A stretch of 64,000 nucleotides of DNA from Ruminococcus sp. AF31-8BH. Its GTDB lineage: Bacteria; Bacillota; Clostridia; Lachnospirales; Lachnospiraceae. Numbering within the stretch: the first letter of the stretch is position 1; each line of letters opens with the position of its first letter. A program made the translations under genes and the position numbers. This document shows, in pieces, positions 28,400 through 37,327 of this stretch. The stretch spans positions 124,328 to 188,327 of the forward strand of contig NZ_QTVN01000003.1 in the NCBI RefSeq assembly GCF_003460605.1, written 5' to 3'. The notes beneath the pieces are model-generated. The model ran no database searches. It had not been told where the DNA came from and was given only the letters and a program-made list of their open reading frames with translations.

Positions 28400-28441
28400 G
28401 TAAGAGGGCATGAATCTGATAGTAGATTCACGCCCTCTTAC
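28400..28441 (-). terminator. Stem-loop after the cytidylate-kinase-like gene
   Basis: GTAAGAGGGC-TGAATCT pairs with AGATTCA-GCCCTCTTAC with one mismatch, forming a 17-bp stem with a 6-base loop directly after the stop. There is no long T-run on the minus strand, so termination efficiency is uncertain. Confidence 0.6.
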
Positions 28442-28444
28442 AAG

Positions 28445-29032
28445 TTATTTACAACATTCCATAATTATCTTCTCACATCTGTCATATCCTAATTGTGAGC
28501 TATTCAGGCACAACGTGTAATTGCTGGCTTTTCCCCAGTTCTGATCTGTGTAAAAATTATAATTTGTCTTGCGCCTTTTATCTGTATCCTCCATCATTTT
28601 GACAGCTTTCTGCTTTTCTACATTATATAAATCTGTGATGCGCTGTATTTTTTCCGGCATATCCCCATGAATAAATACATTCAGCACATCATCCCGGTCT
28701 TTCAAAATGTAATCAGCATTTCTTCCAATGATCACACAAGGCTCCTTCTTGGCCAAATCCAGAATAACCTTTCTCTGTGCCTCATATACCATATCTTCTA
28801 CAGATTTTCCTGTAATGTCGCGTCCGGCAAGTGCATATGCAAATAATCCTTTCTTCGGAGATAATTCTGCATTTTCCTGAATATATTCCGGAGACAGACC
28901 GGACTTTTCTGCAATCTGGCTGATAATATTTTTATCATAATAGGCAATTCCAAGCTTCCTGGCAACTTCTTCCCCGATAAAGCGTCCACCGCTTCCGAAT
29001 TCTCTGCTGATTGTAATGATTCTTTTTGCCAT
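28445..29032 (-). CDS. Cytidylate-kinase-like protein
   Basis: This is a 195-residue protein of the cytidylate_kin2 type. It opens with ITISREFGSGGRFIGEEVAR, where the usual GxxGSGK nucleotide loop is replaced by the family form REFGSGG. It has IGRNADYIL and a C-terminal NYTLCLNSSQLGYDRC that match the family. These proteins are widespread in Clostridia beside transporters; whether they phosphorylate CMP is unproven. GGAGG precedes the ATG. It starts 13 bases after the MATE stop on the same strand and is likely part of the same mRNA, so it shares the tandem-hairpin leader. Confidence 0.85.
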   Translation of the reverse strand: MAKRIITISREFGSGGRFIGEEVARKLGIAYYDKNIISQIAEKSGLSPEYIQENAELSPKKGLFAYALAGRDITGKSVEDMVYEAQRKVILDLAKKEPCVIIGRNADYILKDRDDVLNVFIHGDMPEKIQRITDLYNVEKQKAVKMMEDTDKRRKTNYNFYTDQNWGKASNYTLCLNSSQLGYDRCEKIIMECCK

Positions 29033-29045
29033 CTCTGAACCCTCC

Positions 29046-30413
29046 TTAATTTAAAGCATCAACCTTATTTTTTCTGATTTTCTTTAAAAATACATATCCT
29101 ACAAAGCATGAAATTATTTCAGTAATCGGAAATGCCCACCAGATCAGTGAGACTCCCATCTGGCCATTTCTGGCAAATACAGAAAAGATTCCAGCCAGTG
29201 GCAGAATAATAATAAGCTGTCTCAAAAGCGAAATAACCAGTGATTCCAAGCCGCCATTCAAGGCCTGATAGATTCCCTGATAAGCAATGTTAATTCCGGC
29301 AAACAGAAAGCTTACTGAAATTACTCTCATGGCACTGATAAAATATTCTCTTGACTGTCCCGCATTAAACAGAGTTGCAAATGCTCCCGGAAAAATCTCT
29401 GTGATTGCAATTCCTAAAATCATCAATACAACGGTATAAAGCAGACCATATTTGATTCCATCTCGAATTCTCTTTTTACTTCTCATTCCATACGCGAATG
29501 CAATAATCGGGGTAATCGCATCTCGCAGCCCAAAAGCAAGAAAGAGAACAAACTGCTGAATCTTATAGAATAATCCATAGGCAGTCTGTGCTGACGGATT
29601 AAACTTCAGAATCAAATTCATCACATAAACCATAATGGACATCAGAGCCTGAGCAATAATTGCCGGAAGTCCGATTGCATAGATTTCTTTTATAATGCCA
29701 GTATCCGGTTTCATGTATTTCGCCCCATGCTCAAATTCCTTATTCAGTTTGATATGAAAGATAAACAGCAATACTGCGGATGCAACCTGACCGATTACAG
29801 TTGCGTAGGCTGCACCTTTCACTCCCATTTCAGGACAAGGTCCGATACCATAGATCATAATCGGATCAAGGATAATATTTACAACCGCGCCAACTACCTG
29901 TCCGATCGTTGAATATAGAGAACGGCCTGTTGCCTGTAATAGCTTTTCAAACAGTGAAAAGAAAATAATACCAAAGGAAATCACACAGCATATTCTCAGA
30001 TAGCTGACTCCCATTTCAAGTACTTTGGCATCAACGGTCTGTGATGCGATGTATGCTTTCACGCCAAAAATGCCAAACAATAAACAAACTACATAAATAA
30101 TTACGCCAAGAAACAAACTGTTTCCTGCTACCTTTGCAGCTTTTTTGCTGTTTTCCTGCCCAAGTGTCCTTGCAAGAAGTGCATTGGTTCCTACACCTGT
30201 TCCGATTCCTACTGCTACCATAAGCATCTGCACTGGAAATACCAGGGTCAGGGCATTTAATGCTGCTTCACTGCCAACTTTCATATTTCCTACAAATGCA
30301 CTGTCTACAATGTTGTAAACTGCCTGCAATGCCATGGATAAGATCATTGGGATTCCCATCTGGACCATCAGCTTATTCACCGGCATTTCTTTCATCTTGT
30401 TACTTTCTGCCAT
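29046..30413 (-). CDS. MATE-family efflux transporter
   Basis: This is a 455-residue membrane protein with twelve predicted helices in two repeats, the MATE architecture. It exchanges cations (Na+ or H+) for drugs or metabolites across the cytoplasmic membrane. Family features include the N-terminal [20 protein letters not shown] with its conserved aspartate and the [14 protein letters not shown] loop. GAGGAG precedes the ATG. It is the first gene after a consensus promoter and an unusual leader with two related hairpins, each with a T-run, and is followed by the cytidylate-kinase-like gene. The substrate cannot be told from sequence. Confidence 0.93.
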   Translation of the reverse strand: MAESNKMKEMPVNKLMVQMGIPMILSMALQAVYNIVDSAFVGNMKVGSEAALNALTLVFPVQMLMVAVGIGTGVGTNALLARTLGQENSKKAAKVAGNSLFLGVIIYVVCLLFGIFGVKAYIASQTVDAKVLEMGVSYLRICCVISFGIIFFSLFEKLLQATGRSLYSTIGQVVGAVVNIILDPIMIYGIGPCPEMGVKGAAYATVIGQVASAVLLFIFHIKLNKEFEHGAKYMKPDTGIIKEIYAIGLPAIIAQALMSIMVYVMNLILKFNPSAQTAYGLFYKIQQFVLFLAFGLRDAITPIIAFAYGMRSKKRIRDGIKYGLLYTVVLMILGIAITEIFPGAFATLFNAGQSREYFISAMRVISVSFLFAGINIAYQGIYQALNGGLESLVISLLRQLIIILPLAGIFSVFARNGQMGVSLIWWAFPITEIISCFVGYVFLKKIRKNKVDALN

Positions 30414-30442
30414 TTTGTTTTAGCTCCTCTCTTTTTTGGCAC

Positions 30443-30573
30443 AAAAAAAGTGTGCACCTTGTCTCATAAGCTGGACTTACGCTGACAAGCTACACACTTT
30501 TTCATGGCAAATATTTATTTTAACCAAAAACGAGCAGCAGAAAACTGGATTTACGCTTGCCTGCTACTCGTTT
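30443..30573 (-). promoter_or_regulatory. Tandem-hairpin leader RNA of the MATE gene (candidate riboregulator)
   Basis: Two successive hairpins lie in the 5' leader. The first (30528-30573) has a 13-bp stem; the second (30445-30502) has AAAAAGTGTG and CTTGTC stem segments with a 3x3 internal loop between them. The stems differ in sequence, but both apical loops carry AGCGTAARTCCAGYTT. Each hairpin is followed on the minus strand by a T-run (TTTTT and TTTTTTT), so either could terminate transcription. The gene starts about 30 bases later. I do not recognise it as a named riboswitch class. Confidence 0.7.
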
Positions 30574-30579
30574 GTTATT

Positions 30580-30608
30580 ATTATATTTCCAATTTTTACA
30601 AAAGTCAA
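30580..30608 (-). promoter_or_regulatory. MATE operon promoter
   Basis: TTGACT (30603-30608), 17 bases, then a consensus TATAAT (30580-30585). The predicted start lies just before the first leader hairpin, so both hairpins are transcribed. Confidence 0.85.
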
Positions 30609-30646
30609 ACAAAATCTTTGCGCTTTATGAAAATCCCTTCCAAATA

Positions 30647-30675
30647 TTGACCCTGTGAGGGTATCGTGGTATCTT
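30647..30675 (+). promoter_or_regulatory. Promoter of the gtrB-yfhO operon
   Basis: TTGACC (30647-30652) and TATCTT (30670-30675) are 17 bases apart. The predicted start near 30682 lies downstream of the ATG at 30666, which supports the TTG start at 30729 for the first gene. Confidence 0.7.
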
Positions 30676-30728
30676 ATTTTTACAAAACATTTTACCAAAA
30701 CTTATATGTTTTGCAGGGAGGATTTGAT

Positions 30729-31676
30729 TTGAAAAAGTTAACTCTTATTGTGCCATGTTTCAATGAACAGGAAGCATTGCCTTTTTTCTATAAAGAAGCA
30801 ATATCTGTATTAAAAAATCTCAATTATGAATATGAATTATTATTTATCAACGATGGCTCGAAAGACAATACTTTGAATATCCTGAAGGATTTTGCAGACA
30901 GGGATGCCTGTGTGAAATATATTTCATTTTCAAGAAATTTTGGAAAAGAAGCCGCTATGTATGCCGGATTTTGTAATGCCACCGGGGATTATGTTGCAAT
31001 CATGGATGCAGATATGCAGGATCCGCCAGATCTGCTGCCCGAGATGCTGAAGCTGATCGAATCGGGAAAATATGACAGCGTGGCCACAAGGCGTGTCAGC
31101 CGTGAGGGCGAGCCGCCAATAAGATCCTGGTTTGCCAGAAGATTCTATTCCCTGATCAATAAGATCTCCGATGCAGACATTGTAGATGGAGCCAGAGATT
31201 TCCGTCTTATGCGCCGGGAAATGGTGGATGCGATTGTTGCAATGGGAGAAACCAATCGATTTTCCAAGGGCATCTTCGGATGGATCGGGTTCCGTACATA
31301 CTGGCTGCCATATGAAAACCGGGAACGGGTAGCCGGAACTACCAAGTGGAATTTCTGGGGCTTATGCAAATATGCAATTGATGGAATTATCAACTTCTCT
31401 GAGGCTCCTTTAAGCATCGCTTCCTGGTTCGGTATTATAATGACTGCAATTGCTTTTATTTTTTTGCTCTTTATTGTTGTGAGACGTCTGGTTTACGGAG
31501 ATCCTGTGGCTGGCTGGGCTTCCACAATCTGCATAATTGTGTTTATTGGCGGAATTCAGCTGTTCTGCATGGGAGTTATGGGACAGTATATTGCCAAAAA
31601 TTATTCTGAAAGCAAGCACAGGCCCCATTACATCGTATCAGAGACAAATAAGCCTGATGCTGAAAAGATCAAATAA
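30729..31676 (+). CDS. GtrB-like polyprenyl-phosphate glycosyltransferase
   Basis: This is a family 2 glycosyltransferase that probably transfers a sugar from a nucleotide donor to undecaprenyl phosphate on the inner membrane face. It has 315 residues from a TTG start at 30729, chosen because AGGGAGG lies 7 bases before it. The GT-A domain shows LIVPCFNEQEALP, the FINDGSKDNT strand and the metal-binding MDADMQDPP. Two C-terminal helices (about 235-300) anchor it, as in GtrB/DPMS proteins. The next gene, a YfhO-type protein, is the likely partner that uses or flips the lipid-linked sugar to decorate a cell-wall polymer. Confidence 0.9.
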   Translation: MKKLTLIVPCFNEQEALPFFYKEAISVLKNLNYEYELLFINDGSKDNTLNILKDFADRDACVKYISFSRNFGKEAAMYAGFCNATGDYVAIMDADMQDPPDLLPEMLKLIESGKYDSVATRRVSREGEPPIRSWFARRFYSLINKISDADIVDGARDFRLMRREMVDAIVAMGETNRFSKGIFGWIGFRTYWLPYENRERVAGTTKWNFWGLCKYAIDGIINFSEAPLSIASWFGIIMTAIAFIFLLFIVVRRLVYGDPVAGWASTICIIVFIGGIQLFCMGVMGQYIAKNYSESKHRPHYIVSETNKPDAEKIK

Positions 31677-31714
31677 GAATGAAATACGGTTATTTTAAAA
31701 TGGAGGATGAAATT

Positions 31715-34222
31715 TTGTCACAAAAGAAAAGTATCTGGAAAAAATTACTGCCCTATTTTATGACGGGAATGCTCACTGGGATAACGCTTATTATTATGCT
31801 TTATGCGTTAAAGATTTATCCCTTTGGCGATAAAGCATATCTGTGGGCCGATGCGGATCAATATTTTGGTATAGAGAGTTACTTTGGAAGTCTCCTTGGA
31901 AAAAATGATATTTTTTATTCCTGGGGCAATGTGTTAGGTGGAAATGCATTGGCGGAATTAGCCTATTATTCCTTCAGCCCCTTCAACGTAATCTTTATCC
32001 TTTTTCATGACCACATGATATTTGCCGCACATTTTGTTGCTTATATCAAAATCATCGCAAGTGCTCTGGCATTCTGCTACTGTCTGTTAAGCACCTATGA
32101 TGAAAAAAATATCCTAATAAAAGCTACCTTATCTACCTGCTACGCTTTTATGGGATATATGGTCTTTTATGGATGGAATACTTCCTTGATGGACGGCGTG
32201 ATCCTGCTTCCCCTCATGTATGTGGGCATTCGGAAAATCATCCAAAACAAGAATATATTTCTGTATGTTTTTTCACTGGCAGTTGCTGTCATTTCTAATT
32301 TTTATATTGGCTTTATGCTGTGCATAGGCTCCTTTATCCTTTATGTGGTACAGCTGTTATTATCTGATGGAAAATTCGCAGACAATATCAAAAAATCTTT
32401 TATAAAATATATGTTTGCTTCCCTGGTTGGAGTTGGAATCAGTGCCTTTTTATTGATTCCCACTTATCTTGGCCTGCCATCCGACAGAAGCCTAACGATT
32501 TTTGATCTGTTCAAAGATATGAGTTTTAATACAACTCCTGCTGAAATATTGTCAGGATTATTTACCGGACAAAGCAATACGTTGAAAGAGAATGCTCCTT
32601 TGATTTATGTCGGCATGTTTGTTCTGATTTTGGATATCCTGTTTTTCATAAATAAGAAAATTTCTTTCAGGAAAAAAGCTGTTTACTCTGCTGTCATCCT
32701 GATTTTCTTTATCAGTTTTGAAAACAGTTTTATCAATCAGATCTGGCATGGCCTGAGTAAAAATCATTGGTTTAACTACAGATATTCCTTCCTGCTCAGT
32801 TTTGTTCTTTTGCTTATTGCATGGGAAACATGCCAGGTATTAAAAGAAGAATTGCCTCCAAAAGAAGATCTGTTGAAAGCAGTCCTGATTCTGGGAGTGA
32901 TTCTGGCATTTGTGATTCAGAATGCTTCCGACAAAATAAATATCCTGGGAATCTCTCTGGATATTCTTTTGATCCTGATATTTATAACCGCATTTTCTCT
33001 GAAGAATCTGCGGGTAAGAAAAGCCACGGCAGCCATTTTGTCTTGCGGCGTCGTAGTTTCTCTGGCATGCAACGGATATTTTTACCTGAAAGACGTCCGC
33101 ATGCAGTCCTGCAATACCTATGGAACCAATAAGGCAATGATGGAAAACGCCACAGAAACAATCAATGATGATTCCTTCTATCGCATGGATAAAAGCTTTT
33201 CCCTTGGACGCTGTGACGCCAATTTATTCGATTATAACGGTGTCTCAAACTATGCCTCTACCGAAAATGTAGAAAATTTAAAATTCCTGAAAAAATTAGG
33301 TGTCAGACATAAGTGGATGTGGGCAAAATATACCACCAATACCCCGCTTGCAACAGAGGCATTATTAGGTTTCCGATACATTCTGACAAACAGGGAAAAT
33401 GCAAAGGGATACGAAGCAATTGGAGAAGGGGATGGTATCAAATATTACAGGAACCAATATGCATTGCCTGTATTGTTCCCTGTAAATGATTTCGAAAACT
33501 TTGATCTGGATGAACTGAACGATTTCCAGCTGCTGAATCAAATCTGGGCATCCATAAACGGATTGCAAGAGGATATATTTACTCCAAATACCGTTAGCAA
33601 TACCTCCCACGATGGTGAAAATCAGTTAACTGTCACAGTAGAAAATGCAGGTTCTTTATATTTGCTGATTCCAACCAGATCCTCCTATACTTCTTTTAAA
33701 GTAACTGGAGCCAGAAGAGAAAGGGAAATCCGTTATGACGATGCTTCTGAAGTATATTATATTGGAGAATTTGACCGTGGCGAATCTTTAGATATTTCTT
33801 TTGCAGCAAAGGACGGAAATTTTGACTTGGACAGTATTTCCTGTTATACAGAAAACAAAGATATCATCTACCAGAATTCACAGCTGGTGAACCAGCAGAA
33901 TCTTTCAATAGAGGAGAAAAGCAGTTCCCATCTGATAATGTCCTATTCCGATAAAAGCAGCAATATTGCAACCACAATCCCTTATGACGAAGGATGGACC
34001 GTTTATGATAATGGAAAAAAACTGACCATTGAAAAGAACTGGAATAACTTTTTGGCCTTCCAATTAGATGACGCAGACGAGCATAATATAGAACTAGTTT
34101 ACAGACCAACCGGATTCGGTATTGGAAGTAAGATAACCATTTTCTCTATTGTACTGCTGATCTTATTTGAGATTCTGAATTTGAACACTATAAAAAACAG
34201 ACTTAGGAAAAAGCGTGCATAA
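31715..34222 (+). CDS. YfhO-family membrane glycosyltransferase
   Basis: This is a large membrane protein of about 835 residues. It has about a dozen helices in the first 480 residues, then an extracytoplasmic domain (about 490-800) and a final helix near the C-terminus. The early AYLWADADQYFGIESYF segment matches the catalytic-loop region of YfhO/GT-C enzymes, which glycosylate lipoteichoic or similar polymers using lipid-linked sugars (YfhO with CsbB/GtrB in Bacillus and Listeria). The TTG at 31715 is preferred because GGAGG lies 9 bases before it; an ATG at 31679 lacks a ribosome site. It forms an operon with gtrB and ends at a strong terminator. Confidence 0.87.
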   Translation: MSQKKSIWKKLLPYFMTGMLTGITLIIMLYALKIYPFGDKAYLWADADQYFGIESYFGSLLGKNDIFYSWGNVLGGNALAELAYYSFSPFNVIFILFHDHMIFAAHFVAYIKIIASALAFCYCLLSTYDEKNILIKATLSTCYAFMGYMVFYGWNTSLMDGVILLPLMYVGIRKIIQNKNIFLYVFSLAVAVISNFYIGFMLCIGSFILYVVQLLLSDGKFADNIKKSFIKYMFASLVGVGISAFLLIPTYLGLPSDRSLTIFDLFKDMSFNTTPAEILSGLFTGQSNTLKENAPLIYVGMFVLILDILFFINKKISFRKKAVYSAVILIFFISFENSFINQIWHGLSKNHWFNYRYSFLLSFVLLLIAWETCQVLKEELPPKEDLLKAVLILGVILAFVIQNASDKINILGISLDILLILIFITAFSLKNLRVRKATAAILSCGVVVSLACNGYFYLKDVRMQSCNTYGTNKAMMENATETINDDSFYRMDKSFSLGRCDANLFDYNGVSNYASTENVENLKFLKKLGVRHKWMWAKYTTNTPLATEALLGFRYILTNRENAKGYEAIGEGDGIKYYRNQYALPVLFPVNDFENFDLDELNDFQLLNQIWASINGLQEDIFTPNTVSNTSHDGENQLTVTVENAGSLYLLIPTRSSYTSFKVTGARREREIRYDDASEVYYIGEFDRGESLDISFAAKDGNFDLDSISCYTENKDIIYQNSQLVNQQNLSIEEKSSSHLIMSYSDKSSNIATTIPYDEGWTVYDNGKKLTIEKNWNNFLAFQLDDADEHNIELVYRPTGFGIGSKITIFSIVLLILFEILNLNTIKNRLRKKRA

Positions 34223-34230
34223 TGTCATGA

Positions 34231-34275
34231 GCATGAAAAAAGCGGTCCAGCATAAAGCTGGCCGCTTTTTCATGC
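34231..34275. terminator. Bidirectional terminator between yfhO and the binding-protein operon
   Basis: GCATGAAAAAAGCGG-CCAGC pairs with GCTGG-CCGCTTTTTCATGC with one bulge. The A- and T-runs in the stem allow termination on both strands. It lies 8 bases before the stop of the convergent gene at 34283. Confidence 0.85.
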
Positions 34276-34282
34276 AGAGAAA

Positions 34283-35542
34283 TTACTCTGCAAATATTCT
34301 CTCTTTCGCACTCTCCACATCAGAAGCTTCGGTCAGTGCTTGGAAGCTCTGCGGGGTTGTATCTTCATTGAACTGCTTGATTATCTGCATCAGGTCATCG
34401 CAGCTGTAGGCGTTTTCGTAGATGCCGGTGGCGTAGCTGTACAGTTCGATGTATTCGTCCTCTGTTTTCGCTGTCCAGAGGTTCTGGTACAGACGTACAG
34501 CTTCACCGTCTTCCTCTACTGCGTCCGGATTTCCGGTGATCGCGTTGTAGATCATGGCAAATGCCGGGCCTGCCATGGAAGCGTATTTTCCGCGAACATA
34601 ATCGATTGGTGTATTTCCAAAGGAATCCTTTTCCTGGAACACTTCGAAGTTCTGCTCAGAAAAGCTGTCGATGGCACCAACCATAATGTTGCTGTTCTGC
34701 TCTTTTTCTTTCTCCGAAATCTTATCCAGATAAGAAGCTGCATGGAAGGCACTCATAAGGGTATCGCAATCTCCTGCTGCAAATGCTGTTTCCAGATTTG
34801 CAAGACCAGCTCCATCCATCTCCGTATATCCTGGGCAGATGGTCACATGCAGGTTTCCCTCTTTATCTGAAAGCTGGATCACTTCGTCTGTCATGGAAAG
34901 TGCTTCCGCATCTATTGTACGAGCATCCTTTGTAAGCACAAGGCCAGCCTTCTCTTCCAGCGTGTTCAGCATTCCCCAGGTTCTTACCTGATGGAGACGG
35001 TTGCCGGAAGCAGCCCCGCCAGACATGATCACAATGTTCCTGGCACCTTTTTCCAAGAAAAACTCTGCCATGTCGCAGCCGGCCTGATAAACGGTTTCCA
35101 GATCCGGGCCTACACTTCCCATGTACCACGGGTTGTCCTTGATTGCCTCATAGTTCTCATCGCTTACGGTATTGGAACCAAGTGCGTAGTAGATTTCCTC
35201 TTTCTCGCAGGTTTTGATCACATCCTGAAGCCCGTCTGCATATCCGGCAAAGGAAATGATTCCCTCCGCGCCTTCTGCCTTGGCTTCCGTGATAAATGCT
35301 TTCTCCGCTTCAGAGTCTGCAACCTTTCCTGAGAAAATAAATTTCACAGGAAAACCTTCCTCAATATAATCCCGGTAATAATCTGCAAACATTTCCATCT
35401 CTGCAGAATCCGGATCATACAGGATAACACCGATGGTATGAACATCACCCTCTGCGTAATTTCCGGTATCGGCAAATACAGTGCTCTGCGTTCCAAATAA
35501 AAGTGCTGTACTCATCATCAGAGTGAGTATTTTTTTCATCAT
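34283..35542 (-). CDS. Type 1 periplasmic-binding-fold protein, last gene of the cobalamin-controlled operon
   Basis: This is a 419-residue exported protein. The Sec signal peptide ends near STVFADT and has no lipobox cysteine. The mature part has the two-lobe fold of type 1 (LacI/RbsB-like) binding proteins: HTIGVILYDPDSAEME, a GIISFAGYADGL strand, NIVIMSGGAASGNRLHQ and NIMVGAIDSFSEQNFEV. It resembles DUF3798-like proteins, for which I know no ligand. It follows the second ATPase gene by one base and so shares the operon and its cobalamin riboswitch. The operon already encodes a different (family 5) binding protein, so this is a second, unrelated sensor or scavenger, perhaps for a corrinoid or a metal chelate. 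GGAGG precedes the ATG. Confidence 0.8.
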   Translation of the reverse strand: MMKKILTLMMSTALLFGTQSTVFADTGNYAEGDVHTIGVILYDPDSAEMEMFADYYRDYIEEGFPVKFIFSGKVADSEAEKAFITEAKAEGAEGIISFAGYADGLQDVIKTCEKEEIYYALGSNTVSDENYEAIKDNPWYMGSVGPDLETVYQAGCDMAEFFLEKGARNIVIMSGGAASGNRLHQVRTWGMLNTLEEKAGLVLTKDARTIDAEALSMTDEVIQLSDKEGNLHVTICPGYTEMDGAGLANLETAFAAGDCDTLMSAFHAASYLDKISEKEKEQNSNIMVGAIDSFSEQNFEVFQEKDSFGNTPIDYVRGKYASMAGPAFAMIYNAITGNPDAVEEDGEAVRLYQNLWTAKTEDEYIELYSYATGIYENAYSCDDLMQIIKQFNEDTTPQSFQALTEASDVESAKERIFAE

Positions 35543-35543
35543 A

Positions 35544-36533
35544 CTATCTGCCTCCCTCTGCCTGATTTTGCATGCTCTCTACATAGAAGCAGGCTACTTC
35601 ATGTCCCGGTGCGATTTCCTTAAGCTTCGGCATTTCCTTCTTGCACTTCTCAGTGCAATGCTCGCAGCGATTCTGGAAGGGACAGCCAACCGGCACATCA
35701 AGAGGGCTTGGAGCCTCGCTCTCAATACTCTCAATCTTCTTAGTCGGATCCATATGCACAGAGAACTGTGCGCCAACCAGTGCCTTTGTGTACGGATGTA
35801 CGGCATGGCTGGAAACGTCCTCTCCAGGAATGGTCTCCACAATATGTCCCAGATACATAACCGCGATCTGGTGTGCAAAGGAACGGATCAGTGCCAGGTC
35901 ATGACAGATAAAGATCATGCAGATGTTCTTCTCTTTCTGCAGGCGAACCAGAAGCTCAATCACAGATTCCTGTACGGAAACGTCCAGTGCAGAGGTTGCC
36001 TCGTCGCAGACCAGAATCTCCGGCTCCAGGGAAAGAGCTCTGGCGATACTGATCCTCTGACGCTGTCCGCCGCTCATGTTGTGCGGATAACGGTCCACAA
36101 AATCCTCTGGAAGCTCAACCATGCGAAGAAGCTCTCTTGCCTTCGCGTTTCTTTCGCTTCTTTTGATCTTTTTGTAGTTCATCAGAGGCTCTGTGAGGAT
36201 GTCCCCGATCTTCATCTTCGGATTAAAGGATGCCAGCGGATCCTGGAAAACCATCTGAAGGTTCTGGCGGTTTTCCCAGGTCTCTTTCTTTGAAAGTCCT
36301 GTGATGTTTTTGCCATGATAAAGAATCTCGCCGCTGGTGGGCTGATCCAGGGAAATTACCATGCGGACAAAAGTTGACTTTCCGCATCCGCTCTCTCCTA
36401 CGATTCCAAGGGTACGGCCCTTGTACATAGTCAGGTTGATATCATTGCAGGCAGTTAAGGTTCTGCCGTGGGAAGCAGGGAACTGTTTTACAATATGCTT
36501 CGCCTGCATGACGATTTCAGGATTCTCAGACAT
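35544..36533 (-). CDS. Nickel/peptide-type ABC importer ATPase (NikE/OppF-like)
   Basis: This is a 329-residue ATPase of the Opp/Nik family, one of the two that power the importer. Walker A is GESGCGKST (about 48), the signature [15 protein letters not shown] and Walker B LVCDEATSALD. The C-terminal cysteine-rich OppC/F-type extension (VGCPFQNRCEHCTEKC) is present; in some peptide-type ATPases this binds an iron-sulfur cluster. The ATG at 36533 overlaps the upstream ATPase stop by eight bases. An upstream extension of 18 codons lies inside the previous gene and is rejected. Confidence 0.9.
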   Translation of the reverse strand: MSENPEIVMQAKHIVKQFPASHGRTLTACNDINLTMYKGRTLGIVGESGCGKSTFVRMVISLDQPTSGEILYHGKNITGLSKKETWENRQNLQMVFQDPLASFNPKMKIGDILTEPLMNYKKIKRSERNAKARELLRMVELPEDFVDRYPHNMSGGQRQRISIARALSLEPEILVCDEATSALDVSVQESVIELLVRLQKEKNICMIFICHDLALIRSFAHQIAVMYLGHIVETIPGEDVSSHAVHPYTKALVGAQFSVHMDPTKKIESIESEAPSPLDVPVGCPFQNRCEHCTEKCKKEMPKLKEIAPGHEVACFYVESMQNQAEGGR

Positions 36534-37311
36534 ATCGTTTTCCCTCCATTTCCGGAACTGCTTCCAAAAGTTTCTTCGTATAATCACTGGTTGGGTTGTT
36601 CAGAACCTCTTCTCTGGTTCCGTGATCCACTACCTTGCCGTGATGCATGACGATCAGCTGGTCTGCCATATAGGCAGCTACGCCGATGTTATGGGTAACG
36701 ATAATGATTCCGGTTCCAAAATCATCCCGAAGCTCCATCATCTGACGGACAATCTGTGCCTGTGTGGTTACATCCAAAGCACTGGTAGGCTCATCTGCCA
36801 GAAGAAGTTCCGGATTAAATGTCATGGCCATCGCGATTCCCACACGCTGACGCATACCGCCGGACAGCTGATACGGATAGCTGTTCATGATATTCTCAGC
36901 ATCCGGGAGACGCATTTTGGTCAGCATGGAAACAGCTTTGTCCCATGCTTCCTTCTTGGTCATTGACTGGTGTGTACGAATATATTCTACATATTGGCTG
37001 CCGATCTTACGGATCGGATTCAGGGTTCCTCCGCAGTCCTGAAAGATCATGGACATTTTGCTGCCGCGGATCTTTCTCCAGTCGCTTTTGGAATTTTTCA
37101 GAAGAGATTCTCCATGATAGAGAATGTCACCACTGGTGACCCTGCCAGCTCCGGAAAGTGCTCCCAGAACGGCACGGATCACAGTAGTTTTTCCACTTCC
37201 ACTCTCACCTACCACGCTGATGATCTCCCCCTTTTTCATGGAAAGGTTGAAATGCTCGATGGTAGGTGCCTGATTTCCATACTGTACAGCCAGATCTTTA
37301 ATTTCCAGCAT
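36526..37311 (-). CDS. Nickel/peptide-type ABC importer ATPase (NikD/OppD-like)
   Basis: This is a 261-residue ATPase, shorter than typical OppD and closer in size to NikD. Walker A is GESGSGKTT, the signature LSGGMRQRVGIAMAM and Walker [13 protein letters not shown]. It lacks the long cysteine-rich tail of its partner. AAGGAG precedes the ATG at 37311, which lies 17 bases past the stop of the binding-protein gene. The short NikD-like form favours metal over peptide transport, but this is only an indication. Confidence 0.88.
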   Translation of the reverse strand: MLEIKDLAVQYGNQAPTIEHFNLSMKKGEIISVVGESGSGKTTVIRAVLGALSGAGRVTSGDILYHGESLLKNSKSDWRKIRGSKMSMIFQDCGGTLNPIRKIGSQYVEYIRTHQSMTKKEAWDKAVSMLTKMRLPDAENIMNSYPYQLSGGMRQRVGIAMAMTFNPELLLADEPTSALDVTTQAQIVRQMMELRDDFGTGIIIVTHNIGVAAYMADQLIVMHHGKVVDHGTREEVLNNPTSDYTKKLLEAVPEMEGKRYV

Positions 37312-37327
37312 ATAACAGACTCCTTTA

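Noticed and set aside
30443..30573. Guanidine-II or c-di-GMP riboswitch for the MATE leader
   Set aside because: The loops lack the ACGR of guanidine-II and the core of c-di-GMP aptamers; only the tandem layout is similar.
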